Shown here in pieces: positions 42,608 through 50,646 of a DNA stretch of 64,000 nucleotides. Source of the DNA: Halobacillus fulvus (GTDB lineage Bacteria; Bacillota; Bacilli; Bacillales; Halobacillaceae); assembly GCA_004078665.1 (NCBI GenBank), contig SCFO01000007.1, forward strand, positions 1-64,000, written 5' to 3'. The first letter of the stretch is position 1, and each line of letters opens with the position of its first letter. The position numbers and the translations under genes were made by a program. The notes under the pieces were generated by a model. That model did no database searches and was not told the origin of the DNA. It was given only the letters and a program-made list of their open reading frames with translations.

Positions 42608-43789
42608 ATGAACATTACACCTATACAGAAGCTTTATATTTACATCTTTTTTGGACAGCTGTTTTTCGACCGTGCCCTTTGGGTGATCTATCTTGGAGAC
42701 CAAGGCATGACGCTTGGACAGATCGGGATTCTGGAAGCTGTCCTACACTTGACGATTGTTTTATTCGAATTGCCGACCGGCGTAATTGCCGATTTATACG
42801 GTAGAAAAGTCAGTCTGTTATACAGCCAAGTGTGCAGCTTGCTATACGGCGGGCTTATGATGGTCAGCGACAGCTTCAGTTTGTTCACCGTCGCCTTCAT
42901 GTCGATGGGATTGATGGTCACGTTCCAATCCGGCGCTGAGCAGTCGTTTGCTTACGATACGTTGAAGCAGGAGAAAAAAGAGGGCGAATACACGCGGGTG
43001 TTCGGCAATATGACCGCCATCGCCCTCCTCTCCCTCAGCCTGGCGAAGTTAGTCGGCGGTTTTTTGGCGGAGATCGATTGGATGTGGGTTTACGGCATTA
43101 TGATCGCCTCGCACACGATCGCTTTCATCCCGCTTTCTTTACTCAAGGAACCCGAACACGAGGTAGAGGAGCCTCCTCTTAAGCAAAAGTGGATGAATCA
43201 ATGGAAGGGGCAACTGACGAAGGGCGTCGACGTATGGAAAAAGAATACGATTCTCCATACACCTGTCGCATTGTACATCATGACAGGTGCCGTCATGGTG
43301 ATCATCGTCTTTTACGGACAGGAATATTTCGTTCGTCTCGGCTTCTCTTCTACGCTGATCGGATTAATTTTCACGATAGAAGGACTGCTCGGGGTTTGGA
43401 TGGCCAAAATCGCCCACCGTGTCGAAAACCGGTTCAAATTCTTTTCCATCGTCTATTATGGATTGTTTCTGTTTCTCGTGTTCTTCCTCATCTTCATTTT
43501 TTCAAAAGCGTGGGCCGTGCTGCTGTCGTTCTTATTTTTGGCCCAGCTCGTCAGTCTGTTTGAACCGATCCATTCATCATTCGTTCAAAAGCATTTGAGC
43601 AGTGACGTACGAGCGACGTTCTTTTCGCTGATCGGCTTAGTCGAGAGCTTCGTGATTACCATCGCGTTCCCTCTCTTCGGCTTTGTGGCGGAGAGAATCG
43701 GATTCACGTGGGGATTCGCAGGACTCTTTATGCTATTCTTCCTTGTCCTCATCGTCTATGTCATCCCGAAAACCAAAACTCGCGCTTAA
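42608..43789 (+). CDS. MFS transporter
   Basis: 393 residues with about 11-12 membrane segments. MFS motif A appears as GVIADLYGRKVSLLYSQ after helix 2, preceded by VLFELPTGV. A charged central loop (KEPEHEVEEPPLKQKWMNQ) separates the halves. Drug or metabolite efflux is likely; substrate unknown. The start is the ATG after GAAAGGACG; the in-frame start at 42587 lacks a site. Behind a leader peptide and terminator. Confidence 0.88.
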   Translation: MNITPIQKLYIYIFFGQLFFDRALWVIYLGDQGMTLGQIGILEAVLHLTIVLFELPTGVIADLYGRKVSLLYSQVCSLLYGGLMMVSDSFSLFTVAFMSMGLMVTFQSGAEQSFAYDTLKQEKKEGEYTRVFGNMTAIALLSLSLAKLVGGFLAEIDWMWVYGIMIASHTIAFIPLSLLKEPEHEVEEPPLKQKWMNQWKGQLTKGVDVWKKNTILHTPVALYIMTGAVMVIIVFYGQEYFVRLGFSSTLIGLIFTIEGLLGVWMAKIAHRVENRFKFFSIVYYGLFLFLVFFLIFIFSKAWAVLLSFLFLAQLVSLFEPIHSSFVQKHLSSDVRATFFSLIGLVESFVITIAFPLFGFVAERIGFTWGFAGLFMLFFLVLIVYVIPKTKTRA

Positions 43790-43792
43790 TCC

Positions 43793-43834
43793 AAAAGACG
43801 CCTGGAATCCATTGTGGACTCCAGGCGTTTTTTT
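43793..43834 (+). terminator. MFS gene terminator
   Basis: AGACGCCTGGA and TCCAGGCGT pair with ATCCA/TGGA extension, followed by T7. Confidence 0.9.
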
Positions 43835-43916
43835 GGCTTTATTAAACTTCAATGTTGAATGAAGAGAGATGCGATCTCATCCTTGCCATAGCTTATAGCA
43901 TGCTCTAAAAGTATTG

Positions 43917-44084
43917 TTTCCGTTCATCTATTTTTGGGAGGAGGAGCGAGAAATGGCGAGACTCCTATGGGAGGACAGTGCAGGCTGAGATCCCGCAGGA
44001 GCCCTGCGACGAGGAAGCTCAGCGCACGCCCATGGAAAGCGAGTCATTTCTCGCTCCTCCTAACTCCTTCATAAAAAACGGAAA
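43917..44084. repeat. full-length palindromic element, copy 3 (168 bp, inverted)
   Basis: TTTCCG...CGGAAA ends; the centre (GGAGACTCC-like GGCGAGACTCCTATGGGAGG, GAGGAAGCTCAGCGC, CCCATGGAAAGCGAG) is the reverse complement of the copies at 4503 and 24706. Confidence 0.87.
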
Positions 44085-44102
44085 CCCTCCCCTATCTGAA
44101 GG

Positions 44103-45890
44103 CTATTTAAACAAAGCAAGCAGACGATCCCAAAAGCTTAGCTCTTCTTCCTCTTCAGCGTCTACCTCTTCCTCATCCTCCGCTTTAATACTCTCCGTCT
44201 TAATCACAAACTGAACCGAGCCGACCTTCTCATTTTTGGACGAAACAAACGACACCGGTTCAAAATCGGATCGATCGTATTCTTCGACCATCTTCTCGAT
44301 TTCCGAATCAATTTGACCCGGCAAATCACTAGTAGAGGAGGCTAATTCAGACGTGCCGTTATAAAGTTCCGCGGCTCCGTTTTCGAGCTCATTCGTTCCG
44401 TTCGTCAGACTTCCAAGACCGCTGTGAAGCTCCGTGTAGGAACCGGCAAGCTGATTGACGCCGCCGGTATAGTCCTTAAGCCCGGCATGAAAGTCGCTAT
44501 AATTGGACGACAGCTGCTGGAGTCCTTGCTGGAGGGCGTTCATCGATTCGGTCAAATCGACATTCTCCATGCTGCTTCCGACCTGATCGGCGATCGTCAC
44601 AAGATTCGTCCGCATCGTTTCAAGAGACCCTGCGCTCTGCTCCAGTGCAGGACTCACTGCTTCGAACGCCTGCTTCACATTCGCATACGTGGCTTTTGCC
44701 GTTTGTGAAGCATGGTAGGTTTCAACTAGTTTGGCGACGACTTCCTGATCCGCTCCACTTTCATGCAACGCCTGAATCTCTGCTTCCGAAATCTGGTGCG
44801 CAGGAATCGCCGTCATGGACTGATCCAATGCCTGATAGGCCTGGTTGTACTGCTCCTTCAGGTTGCTGAGGCCATTTTCCACTTCTTCCAGTCCGCCGGC
44901 GATTTGACGGAGTCCGTCTTCCATTTTAGCTAAGTCGCCGAGGTTAACCTCAGAAGAGCTGCTGGAAACCGATTCACTCATTTGCTGAAGCGCGGACTGA
45001 ATTGAGGCCGATCCATCAATCAACCCAGAAGAGCCAGCACTTAGCTCTTCCACGCCGCTTTTATATTGGACAGATCCATCATAAAGACGGGCTGTGCCGT
45101 CATTTAATTCGGCAACTCCATTCTTCAGCTCCCCGACGCCGCGATTGACTTCCGCGGTGGCATCGGATAACGAGGTCATATCATTTTTCACTCCCCCGAT
45201 ATCAGGGGCATCGAGTGACATCGAGGACGGAATCGCCGCGAATTCGATGCTTTCCAGTTCCAAATCGGTCACATCTGCGCTCACTGTGAAGCTGCCTTCG
45301 TTTTCCGGCAGGACGGTAAACGTCACCTGTCTGTTCTTCCCAGCATTCGCGATCGTCCCATCTGGCGCTTGGATATTTTCATAAATCGCCGAATCTAACT
45401 GCAGCGTAATTTGTAGCAAATAGTTATTGAAAAACGCAGCATCTGCCTGATCATTTTGGGTCGTATCGATTTGAATCTGGAGCTTGCCGTCTTTTCCTAA
45501 CAGCTCATCTGGTGAGAAGGTCTCACCATCGAGCTGATACGAGACGTCGATGTTCCATGGGAGCGGTTTTCCCTCAAGGTCTCCTTGATAATAAAACTCT
45601 TCTCCCGAAGCCTCTGCTTCAATCTTATCTCCATTCTGCTCAATTTCACTGACATTTGTCAGATTCTGGACGTTCTTGTACGGGCCGTAATCGACAATTT
45701 CACCGGGTTCTGTGATCGTGAAATTGTTGACGACGTACATCGCTTCCTCGTTCCCGGAAGCATCCAACGTCGCATAAACGACTTCATGCTTTTCTTTATA
45801 AGCACCAGCGCCCTCTTCCGCCGACACCGGAAGTGTCGGCAGGAGGAGAAGCAAAGCTGTACCGAGAGCGGTCATTTTCTTCAACTTCAT
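44103..45890 (-). CDS. secreted coiled-coil protein paired with the MMPL exporter (YhgE/Pip-like region)
   Basis: 595 residues. A signal peptide (about 1-25) is followed by a beta-rich domain (about 30-230) and a long heptad region with repeated GVGELKNGVAELNDGTARLY, YKSGVEELSAGSSGLIDGSA, LENGAAELYNGTSELASSTS. This is typical of YhgE/Pip and of proteins encoded with MMPL pumps. It ends in an acidic stretch (ESIKAEDEEEVDAEEEEE) and a short amphipathic tail. Probably a periplasm-side or wall-spanning partner of the exporter. The start is the second ATG after AAAGGGG. It follows the exporter gene by 2 bp. Confidence 0.8.
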   Translation of the reverse strand: MKLKKMTALGTALLLLLPTLPVSAEEGAGAYKEKHEVVYATLDASGNEEAMYVVNNFTITEPGEIVDYGPYKNVQNLTNVSEIEQNGDKIEAEASGEEFYYQGDLEGKPLPWNIDVSYQLDGETFSPDELLGKDGKLQIQIDTTQNDQADAAFFNNYLLQITLQLDSAIYENIQAPDGTIANAGKNRQVTFTVLPENEGSFTVSADVTDLELESIEFAAIPSSMSLDAPDIGGVKNDMTSLSDATAEVNRGVGELKNGVAELNDGTARLYDGSVQYKSGVEELSAGSSGLIDGSASIQSALQQMSESVSSSSSEVNLGDLAKMEDGLRQIAGGLEEVENGLSNLKEQYNQAYQALDQSMTAIPAHQISEAEIQALHESGADQEVVAKLVETYHASQTAKATYANVKQAFEAVSPALEQSAGSLETMRTNLVTIADQVGSSMENVDLTESMNALQQGLQQLSSNYSDFHAGLKDYTGGVNQLAGSYTELHSGLGSLTNGTNELENGAAELYNGTSELASSTSDLPGQIDSEIEKMVEEYDRSDFEPVSFVSSKNEKVGSVQFVIKTESIKAEDEEEVDAEEEEELSFWDRLLALFK

Positions 45891-45892
45891 AC

Positions 45893-47944
45893 TCATTCCC
45901 CTTTGTAAAAGTTTGCGTTCCATGTTGTTTTCTTGATGACTTTATCGAGTACGACGAGTAATGCCGGCAGGACAAACACGACCATTAGGAAGGCCAGCAA
46001 TGCTCCCCGACCTAATAACAATCCGATTGATGAAACAATCGGGTTCGTCGAGGTGATCCATAGAATGAATCCGACGCTTGAGAGAATCGCAGCCGATACG
46101 AAAATCGCGAAAATCTTATCGTCGATCGTCTTTTTGATCGCCTCAAGCGCGGGCATTTCTTTTCGCAAATGGTTGTAATATTCCGTGAACAAAATCGCGT
46201 AATCGACCGTCGCGGCAAGCTGGATCGTACTGATCAGCAGGTAGCCGACATAGACAAGTGGCGTATCCATAAAGTATGGAAATGATAAGTTGACCCATAC
46301 CGACACTTGAATCGTGATCAATAACACGACCGGAATGGTCAACGAGCGGAACGTAATGAGCAGGACGAGCGCTACGGTCACGACCGTCAGAATATTGACG
46401 AGCCTGTTGTCATCTTGGACGATATTCTTCATGTCGTACAAGGTGACGCTCTCCCCTAACAGATGCGTTTCGTCATAATAGGAATCCGCTGTCTCCTTCA
46501 CTTTTTCAATAAAAGCAAAGGCTTCATCTCCTTCGGCATCTGTTTCAGTGTATAACGTAATCCGCGCATAATTATCGGAGTAAAACGACTCGGTCATCGA
46601 CTCATTCAAGTAAGCCGGTGGAATCGCCGCTCCGACCATATTGACGTAGGAAATGACGCTCGACACTTCAGGAAATGCCTCAAGCTCCTGAACGAGCTCT
46701 TCCTCACTCGCCCGGTCTCCGGACGGCACCATGAGCACCATCGGCATGTTTTTGCCGAACTGTTCCTGAATTGCGGTAACGTCCTGGCCAGCTCTTGTAT
46801 TGTCCGGATGTTCCCCTGTTCCGTATATGAACGACGTTTCGCTTTGAGCGAGAAAAGCTGGAACAATGACAATCACAAGCAGAATCAAGCTCGGCACTCT
46901 GAACTTCATGACACGCTTGCCGATCCCTTTAAAATCAGGGACGAACGGACGGTGCTGCGTACGGTCGATCCAGCGGTAAAACATCAGCGTCAAGGCTGGC
47001 AGGAAAATGATGACGCTAAGGAAGCTCAACAAAATTCCTTTCAGCAAGTTCAAGCCGAGATCTGCGCCGATGCCAAAGTCCATGAACGTCAGCGCCGTAA
47101 AGCCGAAGAACGTCGTCGAAGCACTGGCAATGATCGCCGGGAACGATCGTTTCATCGCCATCTGCATCGCCTGCTTAGGATCCTCCACTTGCTTCCGGTA
47201 ATCGGAAAAGCTGTGCAGGAGGAAAATCGCATAGTCGAGCGACACGGCCAGCTGCAGAATCGGCGCTACCGACTGCGTCACGAACGACACTTCGCCAATA
47301 AAAATGTTCGTGCCAAGGTTAATGAGGACAGACACCCCGATTGCCGTCAAAAAGAACACCGGCTCCATCCAGGATGTCGTCGATAACACGAGAATCAAAA
47401 TAATGATCGGAACCAGTAAGGCGGCTGCGTACATCGATTCACTGCCGGCCATCTTCTGCGAAGTCGCGGTATTGACCGCTTCTCCGGCCACCGCATTCTC
47501 TTCTCCGATCAATTCATAAATCGCGTCGGTTGCCTCGACTTCGTATCCTTCCTCGATATGTAAGGAAAACAAAGCCGCTTCATTCTCATAATAGGACTCG
47601 ACCGTATCCGGACTCGCCATTTCAAGCGGTACCTTCAAATCGATGACATCATCGAGCCACATTACAGACCCGACGCCTTCGATCGCTTCTAAGTCTTCTT
47701 TATATGTCAACGCTTCTGTAACGGAAACATCCCGGACCATCACCCGGGCATTTTCGACAGGCTCATCAAACTCCTGCTCCATGATATCCATCGCTTCCAT
47801 CGCCGGAGAGTTCTCCGGAAGGTAATCCACCATATTGTAGTTGACGGAAACCCCAAACTGAGCGAAAACACTTAACAATGTAAAAATGGTAAATATCAGT
47901 ACAATACTTTTCCTATGCTTAATTATTCTTGATGTCCAATCGAT
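45893..47944 (-). CDS. MMPL/RND-family exporter
   Basis: About 683 residues. Two repeats of one helix, an extracellular domain and five helices: SVNYNMVDYLPENSPAMEAM, SLDYAIFLLHSFSDYRKQV in repeat 1 and TVDYAILFTEYYNHLRKEMP in repeat 2, the proton-relay helices. It exports lipids or hydrophobic drugs. The frame has no ATG, GTG or TTG that would keep the first helix: the TTG at 47878 cuts it and has no ribosome site. An ATC at 47944, six bases after AGGGTGA, keeps it whole, so I set the start there, provisionally. Divergent from the TetR gene. Confidence 0.82.
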   Translation of the reverse strand: MDWTSRIIKHRKSIVLIFTIFTLLSVFAQFGVSVNYNMVDYLPENSPAMEAMDIMEQEFDEPVENARVMVRDVSVTEALTYKEDLEAIEGVGSVMWLDDVIDLKVPLEMASPDTVESYYENEAALFSLHIEEGYEVEATDAIYELIGEENAVAGEAVNTATSQKMAGSESMYAAALLVPIIILILVLSTTSWMEPVFFLTAIGVSVLINLGTNIFIGEVSFVTQSVAPILQLAVSLDYAIFLLHSFSDYRKQVEDPKQAMQMAMKRSFPAIIASASTTFFGFTALTFMDFGIGADLGLNLLKGILLSFLSVIIFLPALTLMFYRWIDRTQHRPFVPDFKGIGKRVMKFRVPSLILLVIVIVPAFLAQSETSFIYGTGEHPDNTRAGQDVTAIQEQFGKNMPMVLMVPSGDRASEEELVQELEAFPEVSSVISYVNMVGAAIPPAYLNESMTESFYSDNYARITLYTETDAEGDEAFAFIEKVKETADSYYDETHLLGESVTLYDMKNIVQDDNRLVNILTVVTVALVLLITFRSLTIPVVLLITIQVSVWVNLSFPYFMDTPLVYVGYLLISTIQLAATVDYAILFTEYYNHLRKEMPALEAIKKTIDDKIFAIFVSAAILSSVGFILWITSTNPIVSSIGLLLGRGALLAFLMVVFVLPALLVVLDKVIKKTTWNANFYKGE

Positions 47945-48002
47945 AAGACGTCACCCTCTCTTGCCATTCCAATGCATACACTTTATCATTTTATAAACAC
48001 CG

Positions 48003-48072
48003 TGTTGGATATTCAACAAACAGTTTCTGAAATCGCGTCAGTTTTCCAACACAACCTGCTCCTCGTGTTGGA
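48003..48072. promoter_or_regulatory. operator cluster between the MMPL and TetR genes
   Basis: TGTTGGATATTCAACA (48003-48018) is a near-palindrome. TCCAACAC (48045-48052) and GTGTTGGA (48065-48072) form an inverted pair. All share TGTTGGA/TCCAACA, as expected for the divergent TetR repressor. Confidence 0.7.
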
Positions 48073-48105
48073 TTGTCACAAAAATGTCACAAGGGAGGTT
48101 CCATC

Positions 48106-48678
48106 ATGACTGAAAAATTGGACCGGAGAAAAAAGTACACGCGCAAGGTATTGAAGGAAAGCCTCGTCAAGCTGCTAGTCGACAAACCGATTTCCGAAAT
48201 TACGGTAAAAGAAATCTGCCAGCTTGCCGACATCAACCGCTCGACCTTTTACACCCATTACCACGATCACTATGATTTACTGGATAAAATCGAAGAGGAA
48301 ATTACGGAAGACATGAATCAATACCTCCACAGCTATCGATATGACCTCGAGGAAGAATCGATTCAAATGACGGAGAAAATTCTTGAATATGTCGTCGAGC
48401 ATAAGCTGATGTTTGAGGCTTTGTTGAACAAAGAAGCGGCCCCAAGCTTCGAAAAACGGATGATGGCGTTGACACGCGGGTTTATGATGAACAATTGGAT
48501 GAGTGGCTCTGCCTTAAACGAGCGGGAGTCGGAGTACTTAAGTTCGTTTGTGATCAGCGGGGCGATTTATGTGATCAAGGATTGGATTGAGGCTGGGATG
48601 GAGGCGTCGCCACGGGAGATGGCGGTGATGATCAATCAGTTTATTAATCATGGGTTGTCTTATTTGGAGGAGAGCTGA
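48106..48678 (+). CDS. TetR/AcrR family repressor
   Basis: 190 residues. N-terminal helix-turn-helix: DRRKKYTRKVLKESLVKLL, ISEITVKEICQLADINRSTF, YTHYHDHYDLLDKIEEEI. The C-terminal half matches the TetR_C domain common in Firmicutes (ISGAIYVIKDWIEAGMEASP). It most likely represses the divergent exporter genes and itself. Start after GGGAGG. Confidence 0.92.
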   Translation: MTEKLDRRKKYTRKVLKESLVKLLVDKPISEITVKEICQLADINRSTFYTHYHDHYDLLDKIEEEITEDMNQYLHSYRYDLEEESIQMTEKILEYVVEHKLMFEALLNKEAAPSFEKRMMALTRGFMMNNWMSGSALNERESEYLSSFVISGAIYVIKDWIEAGMEASPREMAVMINQFINHGLSYLEES

Positions 48679-48851
48679 GGTATGTTAGAAATAGGGGATT
48701 GTCTTGAAGTTGAGTGTTCTGGATAAGGCCAGGTTAGTAGAAGATTTAGTTTTAAGATTAAGTCAGTAGGCAACCATTTTTTAACACAGTTTGATTAATT
48801 TTGATAATTCTGAAATAATGTTGGATATATCTTTCATATATTGGAGGTTTA

Positions 48852-49145
48852 ATGAAGTGGAAGAAAGAAAGAAATATGACTACAAAAACTTATAGTTTTT
48901 GTTCACTTATTGTAGGTTCAATAGGTATGTTCTTATTAATTTCACCTTTTACATCCTTGGATTTGTTCCAGTATAGCCAGGTTCTTTTCGCAGGTTTTTT
49001 GATATACATATCTTCCTTCATCCTTTCCATAATGGCTATACGTCGAAAAGAAAATAGTCTTTTGAAGTATTCTCCTTTTATTTTACTTATACCGTTTATC
49101 CTTTTAATTATGGGATTGGGTCCTATGATTGGAATTAGTGTCTAA
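48852..49145 (+). CDS. small membrane protein (97 residues)
   Basis: Three hydrophobic helices (SLIVGSIGMFLLI, LFAGFLIYISSFILSIMAI, PFILLIPFILLIMGLG) and a basic loop RRKENSLLK. No family recognised. Start after TTGGAGG. First gene of the AT-rich array; the preceding 170 bp hold nothing visible. Confidence 0.7.
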   Translation: MKWKKERNMTTKTYSFCSLIVGSIGMFLLISPFTSLDLFQYSQVLFAGFLIYISSFILSIMAIRRKENSLLKYSPFILLIPFILLIMGLGPMIGISV

Positions 49146-49170
49146 AACTTTTGATGGTGGAACAGCCTGT

Positions 49171-49270
49171 ATGTAACTGATCTCAAATTCAAATCTTCAA
49201 GTAATGGGGGCTTATCTTTAATAAGGACTTGCACCCTTGGCGCACTAAAGGGCAGTTTAGTTGATTAAAG
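49171..49270 (+). repeat. array repeat, copy A
   Basis: TGTAACTGATCTCAAATTC, ATCTTCAAGTAATGGGGGC, then a GGGGGC...GCACCC hairpin. Related to copies B to J. Confidence 0.6.
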
Positions 49271-49292
49271 AAATTATATATGGAGGAGTAGG

Positions 49293-49577
49293 ATGCAAGA
49301 GAAAATCAACTTTTGGTCATTTATCTTTTCGGTTATTTGTCTAGTTTTGTTTCTAACTGTTTCATTTTCAGGTTGGTTTACGAATTCCATATTGGGTATT
49401 CATCCTTTTACCATAGTTTTATTTGTTACGTTATTTACACTTCTATTTGGTATGCTTGGTTTCTCAGGTGTTAGGAGCTGGAAAGGTATGGCGAGAAGTG
49501 TATTCACAGTAGTTTTAACACTAAGTTTATCAGTTTTTCTGTGCTTTGCTTTACTATTTGGAAGTTTCCTTAACTAA
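49293..49577 (+). CDS. small membrane protein (94 residues)
   Basis: Three hydrophobic helices (FIFSVICLVLFLTVSFSG; TIVLFVTLFTLLFGMLGF; VFTVVLTLSLSVFLCFALLF). Weakly like short DUF-type Bacillus membrane proteins; no family named. Start after GGAGGAGTAGG. Sits between copies A and B of the array repeat. Confidence 0.7.
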   Translation: MQEKINFWSFIFSVICLVLFLTVSFSGWFTNSILGIHPFTIVLFVTLFTLLFGMLGFSGVRSWKGMARSVFTVVLTLSLSVFLCFALLFGSFLN

Positions 49578-49655
49578 CGGGGGCCAAGATATTTCTTAAA
49601 TCAAGTCTTCCACAAAAGGGGGCAATTGTTCAATAGAGCATTAGCCCTTTATTAC
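49573..49655 (+). repeat. array repeat, copy B
   Basis: TATTTCTTAAATCAAGTCTT then GGGGGCAATTGTTCAATAGA and TTAGCCCTTTATT. The first block is the imperfect palindrome, the second a terminator-like hairpin. Confidence 0.65.
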
Positions 49656-49795
49656 ATAAGCGCAAGGAATATCCTGTCATATAAATATTTAACTGACGGA
49701 GCAGATTAGTAGAAGAGTGTTTTTGTATTATATTCCACAATCCAGACATTTTGTTGAGGAGATATTAGAAAGAAAAAATGAAGGTGGGATGAAAT

Positions 49796-50113
49796 ATGTT
49801 CGATGCTTGGTGGCTTAACATCGGCAGTTTGGTACTTGGATTAGTTGCTTGGATAATTCCTATTATTAATCTTGCATTAGGTAAAAAACAGATGAATAAG
49901 AAATGGATTGCTCTTACCATTATCAGTTTCAGTGCTTGTGCTATCGCAATATGTTTACAGATTTTTTATAACCTTTACTTGGTAAACATTGAAGACTGGT
50001 CTGCTCTGTCGGAAATGCACGCTGTAGCTGTTGCTTCATCTGTACTTGTCATTGTTACCATTTTATTAAATGCACCTACGTTGTTTTTATATCGGGATAG
50101 GGGCGCATTGTAA
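49796..50113 (+). CDS. conserved small membrane protein (105 residues)
   Basis: WWLNIGSLVLGLVAWIIPII, ALTIISFSACAIAICLQIFY and ASSVLVIVTILLNAPTLF form three helices. From memory such proteins are labelled cytochrome c oxidase subunit 4 in automatic annotation, but no oxidase genes are near and I would not use that name. The start ATG follows AGGTGGGA. Confidence 0.72.
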   Translation: MFDAWWLNIGSLVLGLVAWIIPIINLALGKKQMNKKWIALTIISFSACAIAICLQIFYNLYLVNIEDWSALSEMHAVAVASSVLVIVTILLNAPTLFLYRDRGAL

Positions 50114-50180
50114 AACTAACGTAGGCAATACGTGAACTGTGATTTGATGATAAAAGAATAATTAAGAAGGGGGATGCGTT

Positions 50181-50405
50181 ATCGGAAAAGAGAAGAATGG
50201 TAAAGCAATATTATTAACTATAGGTTGGTTATCAGCTATATTAGCCTTTGGTTTTTTTCCAGTTTTTCTTGGAGCAATTGCTATAAGTATGGGAGTTGTG
50301 TTGAGAAGGGATTATGATGTTGATAAACAAGGGAGTGGTTTAATTGTGGTAGGAATTATAGGTATTATTGTTGGTACGGTAATAGGTGCTTTAGTACCCT
50401 GGTGA
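50181..50405 (+). CDS. 74-residue membrane protein with apparent ATC start
   Basis: The frame opens IGKEKNGKAILLTIGWLSAI and has two long hydrophobic helices (ILAFGFFPVFLGAIAISMGV; IVVGIIGIIVGTVIGALVPW). No ATG, GTG or TTG precedes the first helix; an ATC seven bases after AAGGGGG is the only well-placed triplet. Either a rare start codon or a decayed gene. Confidence 0.55.
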   Translation: MGKEKNGKAILLTIGWLSAILAFGFFPVFLGAIAISMGVVLRRDYDVDKQGSGLIVVGIIGIIVGTVIGALVPW

Positions 50406-50486
50406 AAGTGTATAAGGACCTTACACTTATTTAGGCAAACAATTTAATCAAGATGCTAAAAAGAGAAGTGGTTTGTTTCTAAAAAG

Positions 50487-50530
50487 AGTTATCTTGAAAT
50501 CAAGTCTTTCGCTATTTGGGGCTATACCAG
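50487..50530 (+). repeat. array repeat, copy C
   Basis: ATCTTGAAATCAAGTCTTTC then TTTGGGGC; contains the palindrome CTTGAAATCAAG. Confidence 0.65.
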
Positions 50531-50546
50531 AATAATACGTAATGTA

Positions 50547-50602
50547 AACAGACCGCGAAGTATAAAGGGGCTTACACCCTTTTGTACTCTGCGGTCTGTT
50601 TT
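50547..50602. terminator. long bidirectional hairpin
   Basis: AAACAGACCGC...AAAGGGG pairs with CCCTTT...GCGGTCTGTTT. It can terminate the monooxygenase gene on the minus strand and the array on the plus strand. Confidence 0.8.
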
Positions 50603-50646
50603 AATAAAAACTCAATCAATATGGAAATTTGCTACGCCAATCCCCT

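Noticed and set aside
46808-47386. 192-codon plus-strand ORF rich in Arg and His
   Set aside because: A shadow of the MMPL gene; the Arg/His bias comes from reading its codons in reverse.
49796-50113. Cytochrome c oxidase subunit 4
   Set aside because: A label sometimes given to such short membrane proteins; no oxidase genes or metal ligands support it here.
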